Part shown: positions 45,685 through 52,907 of the stretch, one piece after another
Layout of the letters: each line of letters opens with the position of its first letter
Position numbering within the stretch: position 1 is the first letter of the stretch
DNA from: JAFGRU01 sp016934985
Lineage (GTDB): Bacteria; Desulfobacterota; Desulfuromonadia; Desulfuromonadales; JAAYDE01
DNA: 64,000 bases
Direction of reading: 5' to 3'
Assembly (NCBI GenBank): GCA_963665045.2
Contig: CAXXJQ010000005.1
Span: 1-64,000 of the forward strand
The notes under the pieces: generated by a model
Told to the model about the DNA's origin: nothing
Database searches by the model: none
Seen by the model: only the letters and a program-made list of their open reading frames with translations
Made by a program: the position numbers and the translations under genes

Positions 45685-46476
45685 ATGACAAAAGAAACCA
45701 TCCGCACTGAAATACAACACTATCTCTCGCAATATCAAAGCTCACAACAGGTAACCACCAGATGGAAGACACCCCTGGTCGGTTTTGCCTCGGCAGCGGA
45801 CCCCCTATTCCTCAAGTTCAAAAAGGTCGTGGCACCAACCCACCTTCTGCCCGGAGATCTGCTCCCCGACGCCAGAACCATAATAGCCTTTTTTATGCCT
45901 TTCGAGGAGTCAATCGTCGCAAGCAACCTCCCCGGCCGCTTGGCCTCGCCCGAATGGGCGAAAGCCTACGTCGATACCAATGAACTGATTCAGAACCTCG
46001 GCCAACATCTGCGGAGGTTCCTTGAAAACTACGGCCACGCCGCTTACGCAACCCCCGCCACCCATAATTTCGACCCCAAAATACTTCTCAGCGACTGGTC
46101 CCACCGCCACATTGCTTTTGCAGCAGGGTTGGGCCGTTTCGGTCTCAACAACATGCTGATAACCGAAAAAGGCTGCTGCGGCAGAATCGGCAGCCTGATC
46201 ACCACCCTCGCCCTCAAGCCGGACACCAGAACCGATGGGGAAGCCTGCCTTTTCAAACACAACGGCAGCTGCAGAAAATGCCTCTCCCGGTGCGTCAGCG
46301 GTGCTCTCTCCAGCACCGAATTCAAGCGCCACGCATGTTATGATATACTTTTGGAAAATGAACAGAACCATAAGGCCTTTGGAACAACCGATGTGTGCGG
46401 CAAGTGCCTCGTCGGCCTGCCCTGTTCCAACGCAGATCCCGTTAAAAGGATGAAGGAATCCAGAGGAAATAATTGA
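45685..46476 (+). CDS. Epoxyqueuosine reductase-related iron-sulfur protein
   Basis: This protein has about 263 residues, with starts at 45655, 45673 and 45685 all possible. The N-terminal domain resembles the QueG-like fold ('ARTIIAFFMPFEESIVASNL', HIAFAAGLGRFGLNNMLIT). The C-terminal part holds cysteines in ferredoxin-like spacing: CRKCLSRC plus CGKCLVGLPC, and GCCGRIGSLITT. Members of this branch without the full QueG sequence are common in anaerobes, may act in corrinoid-linked reduction, and have unknown substrates. Confidence 0.72.
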   Translation: MTKETIRTEIQHYLSQYQSSQQVTTRWKTPLVGFASAADPLFLKFKKVVAPTHLLPGDLLPDARTIIAFFMPFEESIVASNLPGRLASPEWAKAYVDTNELIQNLGQHLRRFLENYGHAAYATPATHNFDPKILLSDWSHRHIAFAAGLGRFGLNNMLITEKGCCGRIGSLITTLALKPDTRTDGEACLFKHNGSCRKCLSRCVSGALSSTEFKRHACYDILLENEQNHKAFGTTDVCGKCLVGLPCSNADPVKRMKESRGNN

Positions 46477-46503
46477 GAACCATCCTCTGAAGAGATGAAA
46501 GTC

Positions 46504-46914
46504 ATGGGAAAAGTAGAAACCATTATTGATAGGTCAAAAGACCTGACCCTTAACAAGGCAAGCGGCCCTCTGACGATTGAGGACCTTGTTGGGGCGGCAA
46601 AAAAATATCTCTCCAAAGATCCCACTGGAAAAGTTCTGTGGGATCTTAAGGAAGCCGATGGCTCGGCGCTTTCCAGGGGAGATCTTCAAGAATTCCACCA
46701 TCATTTAAGTGAACTGCCAACCATTTCCCAAAAAAGAAAGATCGCCATTGTGGTTTCACGCACCCTGGGTTATGGGCTATCGCGCATGTCGGAAGCTTAC
46801 GCCACGAGTGAAGCCATTCCTGCAGAATATTACATCACCTATAGTATTGAAGAAGCCATGTCCTGGCTTGAAATTGACATGACGAAGGCAAAAAATTCCA
46901 TTCAAAACGGCTGA
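46504..46914 (+). CDS. STAS/SpoIIAA-like protein
   Basis: The protein has about 136 residues; a start 9 bp earlier at 46495 is also possible. An alternating beta/alpha pattern with VLWDLKEADGSALSRGDLQE (near 45-65), KIAIVVSRTLGYGLSRM and AYATSEAIPAEYYITYSIEE fits small STAS/SpoIIAA-like proteins. These usually work as interaction modules, not enzymes. No partner gene is adjacent. Confidence 0.5.
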   Translation: MGKVETIIDRSKDLTLNKASGPLTIEDLVGAAKKYLSKDPTGKVLWDLKEADGSALSRGDLQEFHHHLSELPTISQKRKIAIVVSRTLGYGLSRMSEAYATSEAIPAEYYITYSIEEAMSWLEIDMTKAKNSIQNG

Positions 46915-47038
46915 AGCTTCTAAAAAAACTGCGCCCTGCATTTCCCAGCCGCAAGGAAAATGCTTAAGTCAGACCTCATGGATTCAAACCAGCCACACAA
47001 GGTAAGGATGTCCCGCCAACCGGCTTTTTCCCAAACCT

Positions 47039-47947
47039 TTATTCCCCGGAGGAACGCAGTCCCAGCAAAGAGTTGAGTACCAGCGTAAGGATTATAATCG
47101 ATCCTCCGGTGAAGGTCGCAACGCTGGGAATCTCTCCAAATACCAACCAGACCCAGATCGGGGCGAGAAACGTCTCCCCAAGGATGAAGAGGCTGACCTC
47201 CGCCGCCGAAAGAAAGCGGGTTCCAGCGGTCATCAGGACCATGGCCAGCGGCATCTGCACCAACCCCATGAGAAGAAGATAGGTATAACTTTGCCAGGTA
47301 AGGCTTAAAGGGTCGGCAAAATGGAAAGCCAGCACAGCCATCAGCAGGCCCCCGACCCCTACGGCAGCCTGGCGGCTGACCTCCGGGAAACGGCGCAGCA
47401 CCGTAAAATGAATACCGATAATCATGGTCGCCAGAAGGGCCAAAAGGTCGCCCGCGACATTCGCCCCCCGCAGAGATCCGGAAACCACCAACAGCACGCC
47501 GCCCATGGCAACAGCTATACTGATCAGAGTGCGAGGCGTGCACCTCTCCCGCAGCCATAGCCAGCTGAACAGAGCACAAAACAGCGGAGAGGCACTGAGA
47601 ATCACGACGGCATTGGCCGTTGCGGTGAGAGTAAAAGCGAGAACCAGGGCAATACTGCTGCAGGCCATGAGCAAGCTGACGGCCAGAAGAGGCAAAAGCG
47701 GGCTCCGCGTCGCGGACGGTGGCCGTCGTCTTACCTGAAACAACAGGACCAAACCAATGGTAACCGCCATGAAAAGGCCACGCCAGAAGGAGACATTCCA
47801 ACCGTCGGTGGCACACAACCGCACGAGCAAAGCGTCGAAACTGACGACAAAAACCCCGGATGCCGCCAGCAGGGCTCCGGTGCGATACTTTTCCCGCGCA
47901 TTGGCCGATGCACAAAAGGTCGCAGTAATTTTTGAAAAAAAACCCAT
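47039..47947 (-). CDS. EamA/DMT-family transporter
   Basis: This 302-residue membrane protein has ten predicted helices in two EamA repeats (FDALLVRLCATDGWNVSFWR in the first; LAMVLMTAGTRFLSAAEVSL, then ETFLAPIWVWLVFGEIPS in the second, a typical end motif). Start MGFFSKIT at 47947 (AGGA site); the frame extends upstream without support. Such proteins export metabolites or take up nucleotide sugars. Substrate unknown. Confidence 0.85.
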   Translation of the reverse strand: MGFFSKITATFCASANAREKYRTGALLAASGVFVVSFDALLVRLCATDGWNVSFWRGLFMAVTIGLVLLFQVRRRPPSATRSPLLPLLAVSLLMACSSIALVLAFTLTATANAVVILSASPLFCALFSWLWLRERCTPRTLISIAVAMGGVLLVVSGSLRGANVAGDLLALLATMIIGIHFTVLRRFPEVSRQAAVGVGGLLMAVLAFHFADPLSLTWQSYTYLLLMGLVQMPLAMVLMTAGTRFLSAAEVSLFILGETFLAPIWVWLVFGEIPSVATFTGGSIIILTLVLNSLLGLRSSGE

Positions 47948-48230
47948 AGGAAATCCTGAAAGCTGATCAAATTGAAGTGCTGGTGGGTTTACCATGTTTT
48001 TTCAGGTTTTGCCAATCAAGAAATATCGTAGCTACCATGCAAAAATGGCCTCGATTGACAAAAGCACACTCAGCCTCCGTGCGTTTTGACGGAGCCATAG
48101 TGCAAATCATTGACCTGCCTAGCATTTCAAAAATCACCAACAAACCAATGGGTGCGCCTTAACTTTTTGAAAAATACTTTAAGGCCGAACACTTACACTC
48201 CTTACCCGCCCCCGGACCACGGAGCAGATA

Positions 48231-48271
48231 CAAAAAGAAACCGCCCCACTTATCGCAGGCCGGTTTCTTTA
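48231..48271 (-). terminator. Intrinsic terminator of the Orp-like operon
   Basis: Read on the minus strand, AAAGAAACCG pairs with CGGTTTCTTT and the T-run follows. It lies 33 bp after the last gene of the operon (48304). Confidence 0.7.
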
Positions 48272-48303
48272 AAGCAAAGCCGGTTTGGCAAAATCAATAC
48301 TTT

Positions 48304-48642
48304 TTAGTGGTCACAGAAATTATTCCCGACTTGAAGTGTCCCCCCCAAATAATGACCGACGATATCCTCGGGTGTTGCGGAAGGAGCTCCGACGACAACC
48401 TGAATCCCCTGTGCCTGGAATAGGCTCTGAGCCCTCTGGCCCATGCCACCGGCAATAATCACCGTGGCCCCTTTGTCCGCCAGCCAGGCCGGCAGCAGCC
48501 CCGGCTCATGAGGAGGGGCCTCGATAATATCCTGTTTAATAATACTTTTTTGCTCGGGGTCCGCGTCGATCAGAACAAAATTTTCGCAATGACCGAAATG
48601 GAGGGAAAGTTTCCCGTTAGCGAGGGGTATTGCAATCCTCAT
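48304..48642 (-). CDS. NifX/NifB-C-like (dinitrogenase iron-molybdenum cofactor type) protein, last gene of operon
   Basis: This 112-residue protein has the compact NifX/NafY fold: MRIAIPLANGKLSLHFGHCE, VIIAGGMGQRAQSLFQAQGI and a His/Cys-rich end (NNFCDH). AGGAGGT lies 8 nt before the ATG. The 'orange protein' of Desulfovibrio, which carries a Mo-Cu-S cluster, is of this family. Whether this copy binds metal is unknown. Confidence 0.8.
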   Translation of the reverse strand: MRIAIPLANGKLSLHFGHCENFVLIDADPEQKSIIKQDIIEAPPHEPGLLPAWLADKGATVIIAGGMGQRAQSLFQAQGIQVVVGAPSATPEDIVGHYLGGTLQVGNNFCDH

Positions 48643-48711
48643 CTTTTGTTACCTCCTGATATGTAAATAATATTTTGTGGTGCTCTCCAAAAAATGGAAA
48701 TGAATTACGTT

Positions 48712-49644
48712 TCATATATTAACCCCACGAGCTTCGGCGACCTGGCGAAGCCGGCTCCAAAGATTGCGGATGTCATCCGCCGAGGCCGAATCGGTTTCAA
48801 CTACGGCTTTTTCCTCGATCTGGGCCGAGGTAACGGCACTGTCATAACGAACCCGGCCAGCCACATAGGCTTTGGCCTCTTGAGCACGGGTTTCAATTCG
48901 TTCGGCCATGTCGGGGTTTAAATCCCATTTGTTGACACAGACTGCCGTGGGAATGCCGAAGTGCTCGGTCAGTTTCAACACCCGGCTCAGATCATGCTCC
49001 CCCGACAGGGTCGGCTCGGTCACTACGAGAACCAGGGAAGCGCCGGTCACGGAAGCAATGACGGGACAGCCAATGCCGGGCGGCCCATCGACAATGACCA
49101 GAGGGAAAGCCCCTTCTGCGGCGATGCGCATCGCTTCACGACGCACGGTGGAAACCAGCTTGCCTGAGTTTTCCGCTCCGATGCCGAGCCGGGCATGAAC
49201 CATAGGGCCTTTCCGGGTCCGGGAAACATACCACTCGCCGCAAACCCGCTCCGGAAAATCAATTGCCTTAGCAGGGCAGAAATGGACACAAACCCCACAG
49301 CCCTCGCAATGGGCGTCATCCACGAAGTAGTGGGGTTTCCCATCCCCGCCCTGTTTCTCGACGATGCCATCGAAACGGCAGTTTTCCAGACAGGCCCCAC
49401 AGGAGGTGCAATCCTCCTGGCGGATAACGGCCTCGCGCCCGGCTGTAAACGTATGGGTGTTTTCAACCTCGGGGGTCAAAATCAGGTGCAGATCCGCCGC
49501 ATCGACATCGCAGTCGGCCAGCACCGCCTTTTCGGCCAGCATGGCCAGGGATGCCGTAATACTGGTCTTTCCGGTGCCGCCCTTGCCGCTGATAATGACC
49601 AATTCGGCAGGCTTGGTCGCAGATGAAGAAGTCTTGTGGCTCAC
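48712..49644 (-). CDS. MinD/Mrp-type P-loop ATPase with inserted 2[4Fe-4S] ferredoxin domain (second)
   Basis: This 310-residue protein, if it starts at the GTG at 49644 directly behind the FmdB stop, opens VSHKTSSSATKPAELVIISG; the frame extends to 49698. It has the deviant Walker A GKGGTGKTS, two ferredoxin-type cysteine groups in CTSCGACLENC and CEGCGVCVHFC, and the later ATPase strand IVDGPPGIGCPV. Paired ATPases of this kind form part of the Orp complex in Desulfovibrio vulgaris (DVU2103/2104). A role in cluster loading, with ATP-driven handling, is inferred. Confidence 0.85.
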   Translation of the reverse strand: MSHKTSSSATKPAELVIISGKGGTGKTSITASLAMLAEKAVLADCDVDAADLHLILTPEVENTHTFTAGREAVIRQEDCTSCGACLENCRFDGIVEKQGGDGKPHYFVDDAHCEGCGVCVHFCPAKAIDFPERVCGEWYVSRTRKGPMVHARLGIGAENSGKLVSTVRREAMRIAAEGAFPLVIVDGPPGIGCPVIASVTGASLVLVVTEPTLSGEHDLSRVLKLTEHFGIPTAVCVNKWDLNPDMAERIETRAQEAKAYVAGRVRYDSAVTSAQIEEKAVVETDSASADDIRNLWSRLRQVAEARGVNI

Positions 49645-49648
49645 CGCG

Positions 49649-49900
49649 TCAATCCGCCGGTTTGTCGCAGGGACTGTCGGAACCGCAACAGGTTTCACCG
49701 GATTTAGCCGCGGGGCAGGAAAATTTAGAACCTCCGGGGGCGGCAGAACCGACTTTGAGAATAAAGCCGCTGCCCCCGCTGATCAAAAGTTCCACCTCGC
49801 CCTGGCACTCGGGGCACTCGCGGATTTTTTCATCATTAATAGACTGGCGGCGTTCGAAATGGTGGCCGCAAGCTGTGCATTGATACTCGTAAGTAGGCAT
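49649..49900 (-). CDS. FmdB-family zinc ribbon protein
   Basis: This 83-residue protein is a typical FmdB-type regulator: MPTYEYQCTACGHHFERRQS and CPECQGEVELLISGG form a zinc ribbon (CxxC ... CxxC). The C-terminal tail has additional Cys (CCGSDSPC). Start at 49900 (GAAGGAT site). It sits between the two ATPase genes. Confidence 0.85.
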   Translation of the reverse strand: MPTYEYQCTACGHHFERRQSINDEKIRECPECQGEVELLISGGSGFILKVGSAAPGGSKFSCPAAKSGETCCGSDSPCDKPAD

Positions 49901-49904
49901 TTTT

Positions 49905-50744
49905 TTATCCTTCAATTAGGTTACAAATGGTTTCCTTCAAGTCCGAAAAGCGTGCCTGATACTCGGGGAAGGCATCGACCATGAGCCTCCCCTGGGAATA
50001 AGCCACGGCAATTTCGCGGTCATTGGGTATTTCAAGGAGAACCGGCACCTGCTCCCGCCGGCAGAAGTCCTCCACCCGGCTGTCCCCCATGCCGGAACGG
50101 TTGATGACGACCCCGAAAGGAAGTCCCAGCTTGCGAACCAGATCCACGGCAAGCTTGAGATCGTGAAGGCCGAAGGGTGTCGGCTCCGTCACCAAAACTA
50201 CAAAATCGCTGTCGCCAATGGTGGCAATTACCGGGCAGGACGTGCCTGGTGGGGCATCGAGAATAACCGTCTCGGCGCCCGCCGCGTGCCTCTTGACTGC
50301 CCGGATCAGAGGGGGCACCAAAGGCACACCAATATCGAGCCTTCCCTGAACCAGGGTGATGTCGCCCTTGCGGCCGATTTCAACCACCCCGATGCGTTCC
50401 CCCCGCTCGGTAATGGCCTGCTGCGGGCAGATTTTGGTGCATCCGCCGCAACCATGGCAAAGCTCGGGAAAGACCAGGGGTTTGGTTTGCAGCGCGACAA
50501 TAGCATTGAAAGCGCAGATGCGGCTGCACTCTCCGCAGGCATTGCAGAGCTCCTCGTCCACCTGGGGAACGGGTATGGTAACAACGTCGGATTTTTCGAT
50601 GGCGTGGGGAAGAAAAACGTGGCAGTTCGGCTCTTCCACATCACAATCCAGAAGCCGAACTGGCTCCCCCCAACTGCGGGCGAGATTCAGGGAGACGGTG
50701 GTTTTCCCTGTCCCGCCTTTCCCCGAGGCAATAGCAATTTTCAT
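49905..50744 (-). CDS. MinD/Mrp-type P-loop ATPase with inserted 2[4Fe-4S] ferredoxin domain (first)
   Basis: This 279-residue protein opens MKIAIASGKGGTGKTTVSLN (deviant Walker A), with ferredoxin clusters CNACGECSRIC and CHGCGGCTKIC inserted at about 68-110, and later DAPPGTSCPV. The start overlaps the trmO stop by 4 bases (ATGA), so the two are translationally coupled. Together with the second ATPase it likely forms the ATP-driven part of the Orp-like complex (inference from family). Confidence 0.87.
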   Translation of the reverse strand: MKIAIASGKGGTGKTTVSLNLARSWGEPVRLLDCDVEEPNCHVFLPHAIEKSDVVTIPVPQVDEELCNACGECSRICAFNAIVALQTKPLVFPELCHGCGGCTKICPQQAITERGERIGVVEIGRKGDITLVQGRLDIGVPLVPPLIRAVKRHAAGAETVILDAPPGTSCPVIATIGDSDFVVLVTEPTPFGLHDLKLAVDLVRKLGLPFGVVINRSGMGDSRVEDFCRREQVPVLLEIPNDREIAVAYSQGRLMVDAFPEYQARFSDLKETICNLIEG

Positions 50745-51322
50745 TCGGGCGGCCTCTTTTCCGGGGGGCCTTGCCGTTTCCCGCGGCGCTCGACTTCAGC
50801 GCTGTCAAGTTCGTCCTGCCAACCACAACGGGGCTCCAAAACCTTGTCAAACTGTTCGCAATAAGGCTTGATATCCAGCACCGCCGAGCCATCGAGAATG
50901 TCGACGCCGACAATATCCAGAATCCTGCCCCTCACCTCTTTCAATTTGACAATACTGAGACCGATGGGATTGGGCCGACAGGGCGCGCGAGTGGCAAAAA
51001 TACCGCGCTCGACATCCTGCAGAAAAGGCTTGACGGTCATTCTCGCCGGGCTGGCCTTGTGAAGGTAGTAAAAAACGAAAAGGTGAGAAAAACCATCCAG
51101 ATCTTTGAGGCCCGGTTCGTATTGCTCAAGTATTTCAATGGTGCCTTCACTGTCCTCGTCAAAAACCGGCTGTATCGGCGTCGTGTCAGGATCCTTATAA
51201 GGGCTGTGAACATACCCTATTGGTTTATAATAGATCTGATCGGCGGAAAACTTTCCATCCCCCTGGTTGGTGAAAAAAGACTCCTCGTCCGATGAATTCC
51301 AATCTGATTTATCATCTACCAT
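50741..51322 (-). CDS. trmO: TrmO-type tRNA N6-threonylcarbamoyladenosine methyltransferase (TsaA)
   Basis: This 193-residue protein has the TsaA/TrmO beta-barrel motif set: PIGYVHSPYKDPDTTPIQ, HLFVFYYLHKASP, FATRAPCRPNPIGLSIVKL (the family signature) and DVERGIF. The first ~30 residues are an extra acidic extension. TrmO methylates t6A37 in tRNA using SAM. Its place inside this metal-protein operon, repeated in other anaerobes, is unexplained. Confidence 0.87.
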   Translation of the reverse strand: MVDDKSDWNSSDEESFFTNQGDGKFSADQIYYKPIGYVHSPYKDPDTTPIQPVFDEDSEGTIEILEQYEPGLKDLDGFSHLFVFYYLHKASPARMTVKPFLQDVERGIFATRAPCRPNPIGLSIVKLKEVRGRILDIVGVDILDGSAVLDIKPYCEQFDKVLEPRCGWQDELDSAEVERRGKRQGPPEKRPPE

Positions 51323-51333
51323 GCTTGCATCCT

Positions 51334-51693
51334 TTACCAGTGCCCAGCCACGTCGGCGGAAGCGGCTTGAGTTAAGTTCCCGGCCTGCAGCTCCTCAAGA
51401 GCCTCGGCCACTGTGCCTGCTTCCGTATTGTACACGGCAATCCCGGCGGTCGCAAGAACGCGAAAAGCCTTGGGGCCACAATGTCCTGAAATAAGACCTT
51501 TGGCACCCAGTTTGACAACTTTTTCGGCAGCCTGAATGCCGGCACCCTGTACAGCATTCAGATTGGGCGAGTTATCGATCACTTCGAACGTATTGCTGTT
51601 CTGATCAAAAAGGATAAAATAAGCGGCCCTCCCGAAACGGGGATCAATGGATGAATCAAGGGCTTTACCGGTAGAGGTAACGGCAATTTTCAA
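51334..51693 (-). CDS. NifX/Orp-like protein (second copy)
   Basis: This 119-residue protein starts with TTG at 51693 (GAGGAGA site). Motifs MKIAVTSTGKALDSSIDPRF, 'RFGRAAYFILFD' and GLISGHCGPKAFRVLATAGI are classic for the NifX/orange-protein family. It could carry a metal-sulfur cluster. It is the third gene of the operon. Confidence 0.83.
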   Translation of the reverse strand: MKIAVTSTGKALDSSIDPRFGRAAYFILFDQNSNTFEVIDNSPNLNAVQGAGIQAAEKVVKLGAKGLISGHCGPKAFRVLATAGIAVYNTEAGTVAEALEELQAGNLTQAASADVAGHW

Positions 51694-51815
51694 AATTTAT
51701 CTCCTCAAAATTGGAAAACACGGGACTGAATCCCTGTTCAGGATCACAGCCCCGCCGGAAAAAAATTTGCTAATTATGGTAATTATTCAGCTTATCGGCA
51801 CAATGCCTCGCATCA

Positions 51816-51834
51816 CCCATTCCAAGGGCCCCAT
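51816..51834 (+). repeat. 19-bp dispersed repeat, copy 3 (one mismatch)
   Basis: CCCATTCCAAGGGCCCCAT here differs at one base from the copies at 25244-25262 and 41027-41045. It lies between the DUF5320 and second NifX-like genes. Confidence 0.5.
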
Positions 51835-51876
51835 GGGCGACACGAGTCCTTGTGCTGAATAGTAACTGATTATGTG

Positions 51877-52239
51877 CTATTTTTCCTCTTGTTGCACTGT
51901 GGAAATTTCACTTAAACGTCTTTTAATCCTGCCAAGTTCATACTCAAGTCCCTGGAGTTGCTGTTCCAGAACCTGCTTTTCACCATCCGGACTCCAAGCC
52001 GCTGCTCCCGGCATGTCGCCGTTCCAGCCACTTCTCATCCAGCCTGGCCGTCCCGTGGCACGGCACCAGTTTCTCCAACCATGACCGCCATTGCCCATTC
52101 CAGGGCCGAAACCTCCAGCAAACTCTCTTGCCGGACCTGAATTCATATACCCCGGCATGTTGTAGCCTGAACAAAAACCAGCCCTGCGGCCAGTCCCCGG
52201 TCCCATTCCCAATGGTCCTGTTCTGTCTCCACCCGGCAT
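51877..52239 (-). CDS. DUF5320-family glycine-rich protein
   Basis: This 120-residue protein has a Gly/Met/Arg-rich start (PGGDRTGPLGMGPGTGRRAG) and C-terminal coiled coil (QVLEQQLQGLEYELGRIKRR). This matches DUF5320, which is nearly always found beside NifX/Orp-like genes in anaerobes. AGGAGGT precedes the ATG. Role unknown; it may bind metal or other members of the complex. Confidence 0.8.
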   Translation of the reverse strand: MPGGDRTGPLGMGPGTGRRAGFCSGYNMPGYMNSGPAREFAGGFGPGMGNGGHGWRNWCRATGRPGWMRSGWNGDMPGAAAWSPDGEKQVLEQQLQGLEYELGRIKRRLSEISTVQQEEK

Positions 52240-52273
52240 AATAACCTCCTATCCTCATGAACAGTTTTTTTGT

Positions 52274-52672
52274 TTAACTTTTGCCACCCCTTCCGCGCGG
52301 CACAGTCTCTTTACCGGAACGGCACCTTTTGCGCCGCCCACAACAACCTGGCATGACAAAGCTTGGATCGTCCAGAGAGCCATTCAGCCAGGCCTCAATC
52401 ACCTCTGTACCGACACCGGAAATAAAGGGTATGACCTGAATATTACGAGCTGTGACAATGCTCTGAACCGGCCGCGAAATCGCCCCGCAAATCAACACTG
52501 CAACACCCAGCTCCTCAAGTTGCAGGGCTTTCCCGGACGGCTCGCCCTGGCAAAAATCCATTTCTGAAACGGAAACGACAAAACCTTTTTCAATCTCAGC
52601 TAAGCGCAGTTTTTGGCAGACATCGAAAAGGGGAGCGATCCTCTCGTTCCAGACCGGCATAGCCACTATCAT
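52274..52672 (-). CDS. NifX/Orp-like protein, first gene of the sigma-54 operon
   Basis: This 132-residue protein opens MIVAMPVWNERIAPLFDVCQ, with EELGVAVLICGAISRPVQSI as the core NifX/Orp motif. The C-terminal tail is Cys- and Arg-rich (CCGRRKRCR). It begins about 68 bp after the predicted transcription start at the GG-N10-GC promoter. It is the likely equivalent of the orange protein genes in Desulfovibrio (DVU2107-2109 cluster). Confidence 0.82.
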   Translation of the reverse strand: MIVAMPVWNERIAPLFDVCQKLRLAEIEKGFVVSVSEMDFCQGEPSGKALQLEELGVAVLICGAISRPVQSIVTARNIQVIPFISGVGTEVIEAWLNGSLDDPSFVMPGCCGRRKRCRSGKETVPRGRGGKS

Positions 52673-52750
52673 GATTCCAATCCAGACTTTCTCAAGTATT
52701 TATTTTACTTTGATATTGTCGAGCTGAGCTCGCGGATCCAAAGATGATAG

Positions 52751-52767
52751 TAGCAACGCCTGTACCA
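52751..52767 (-). promoter_or_regulatory. Sigma-54 promoter of the Orp-like operon
   Basis: On the minus strand the sequence is TGGTACAGGCGTTGCTA: the -24 GG and the -12 GC are exactly 10 bp apart and the overall match to TGGCAC-N5-TTGC has one mismatch. Transcription would start near 52741. The adjacent gene upstream encodes a sigma-54 activator. Confidence 0.75.
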
Positions 52768-52907
52768 GCATCTCTTTCCCTTCATTTAAAAAATGAAAGC
52801 CGATAAAAAACAGCGGGTTAAAGAACAAGCGTTCAAAGTGAAAGAGGGCCATGGGGTCGCGCTTCTGCAACCCCAAAATTAATGTCAGGTGTCAGGATTG
52901 AGACCTT

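Noticed and set aside
46920..47915. Minus-strand frame of 331 codons overlapping the DMT transporter in another frame
   Set aside because: The EamA frame has ten clear membrane helices; the other frame is a low-complexity shadow.
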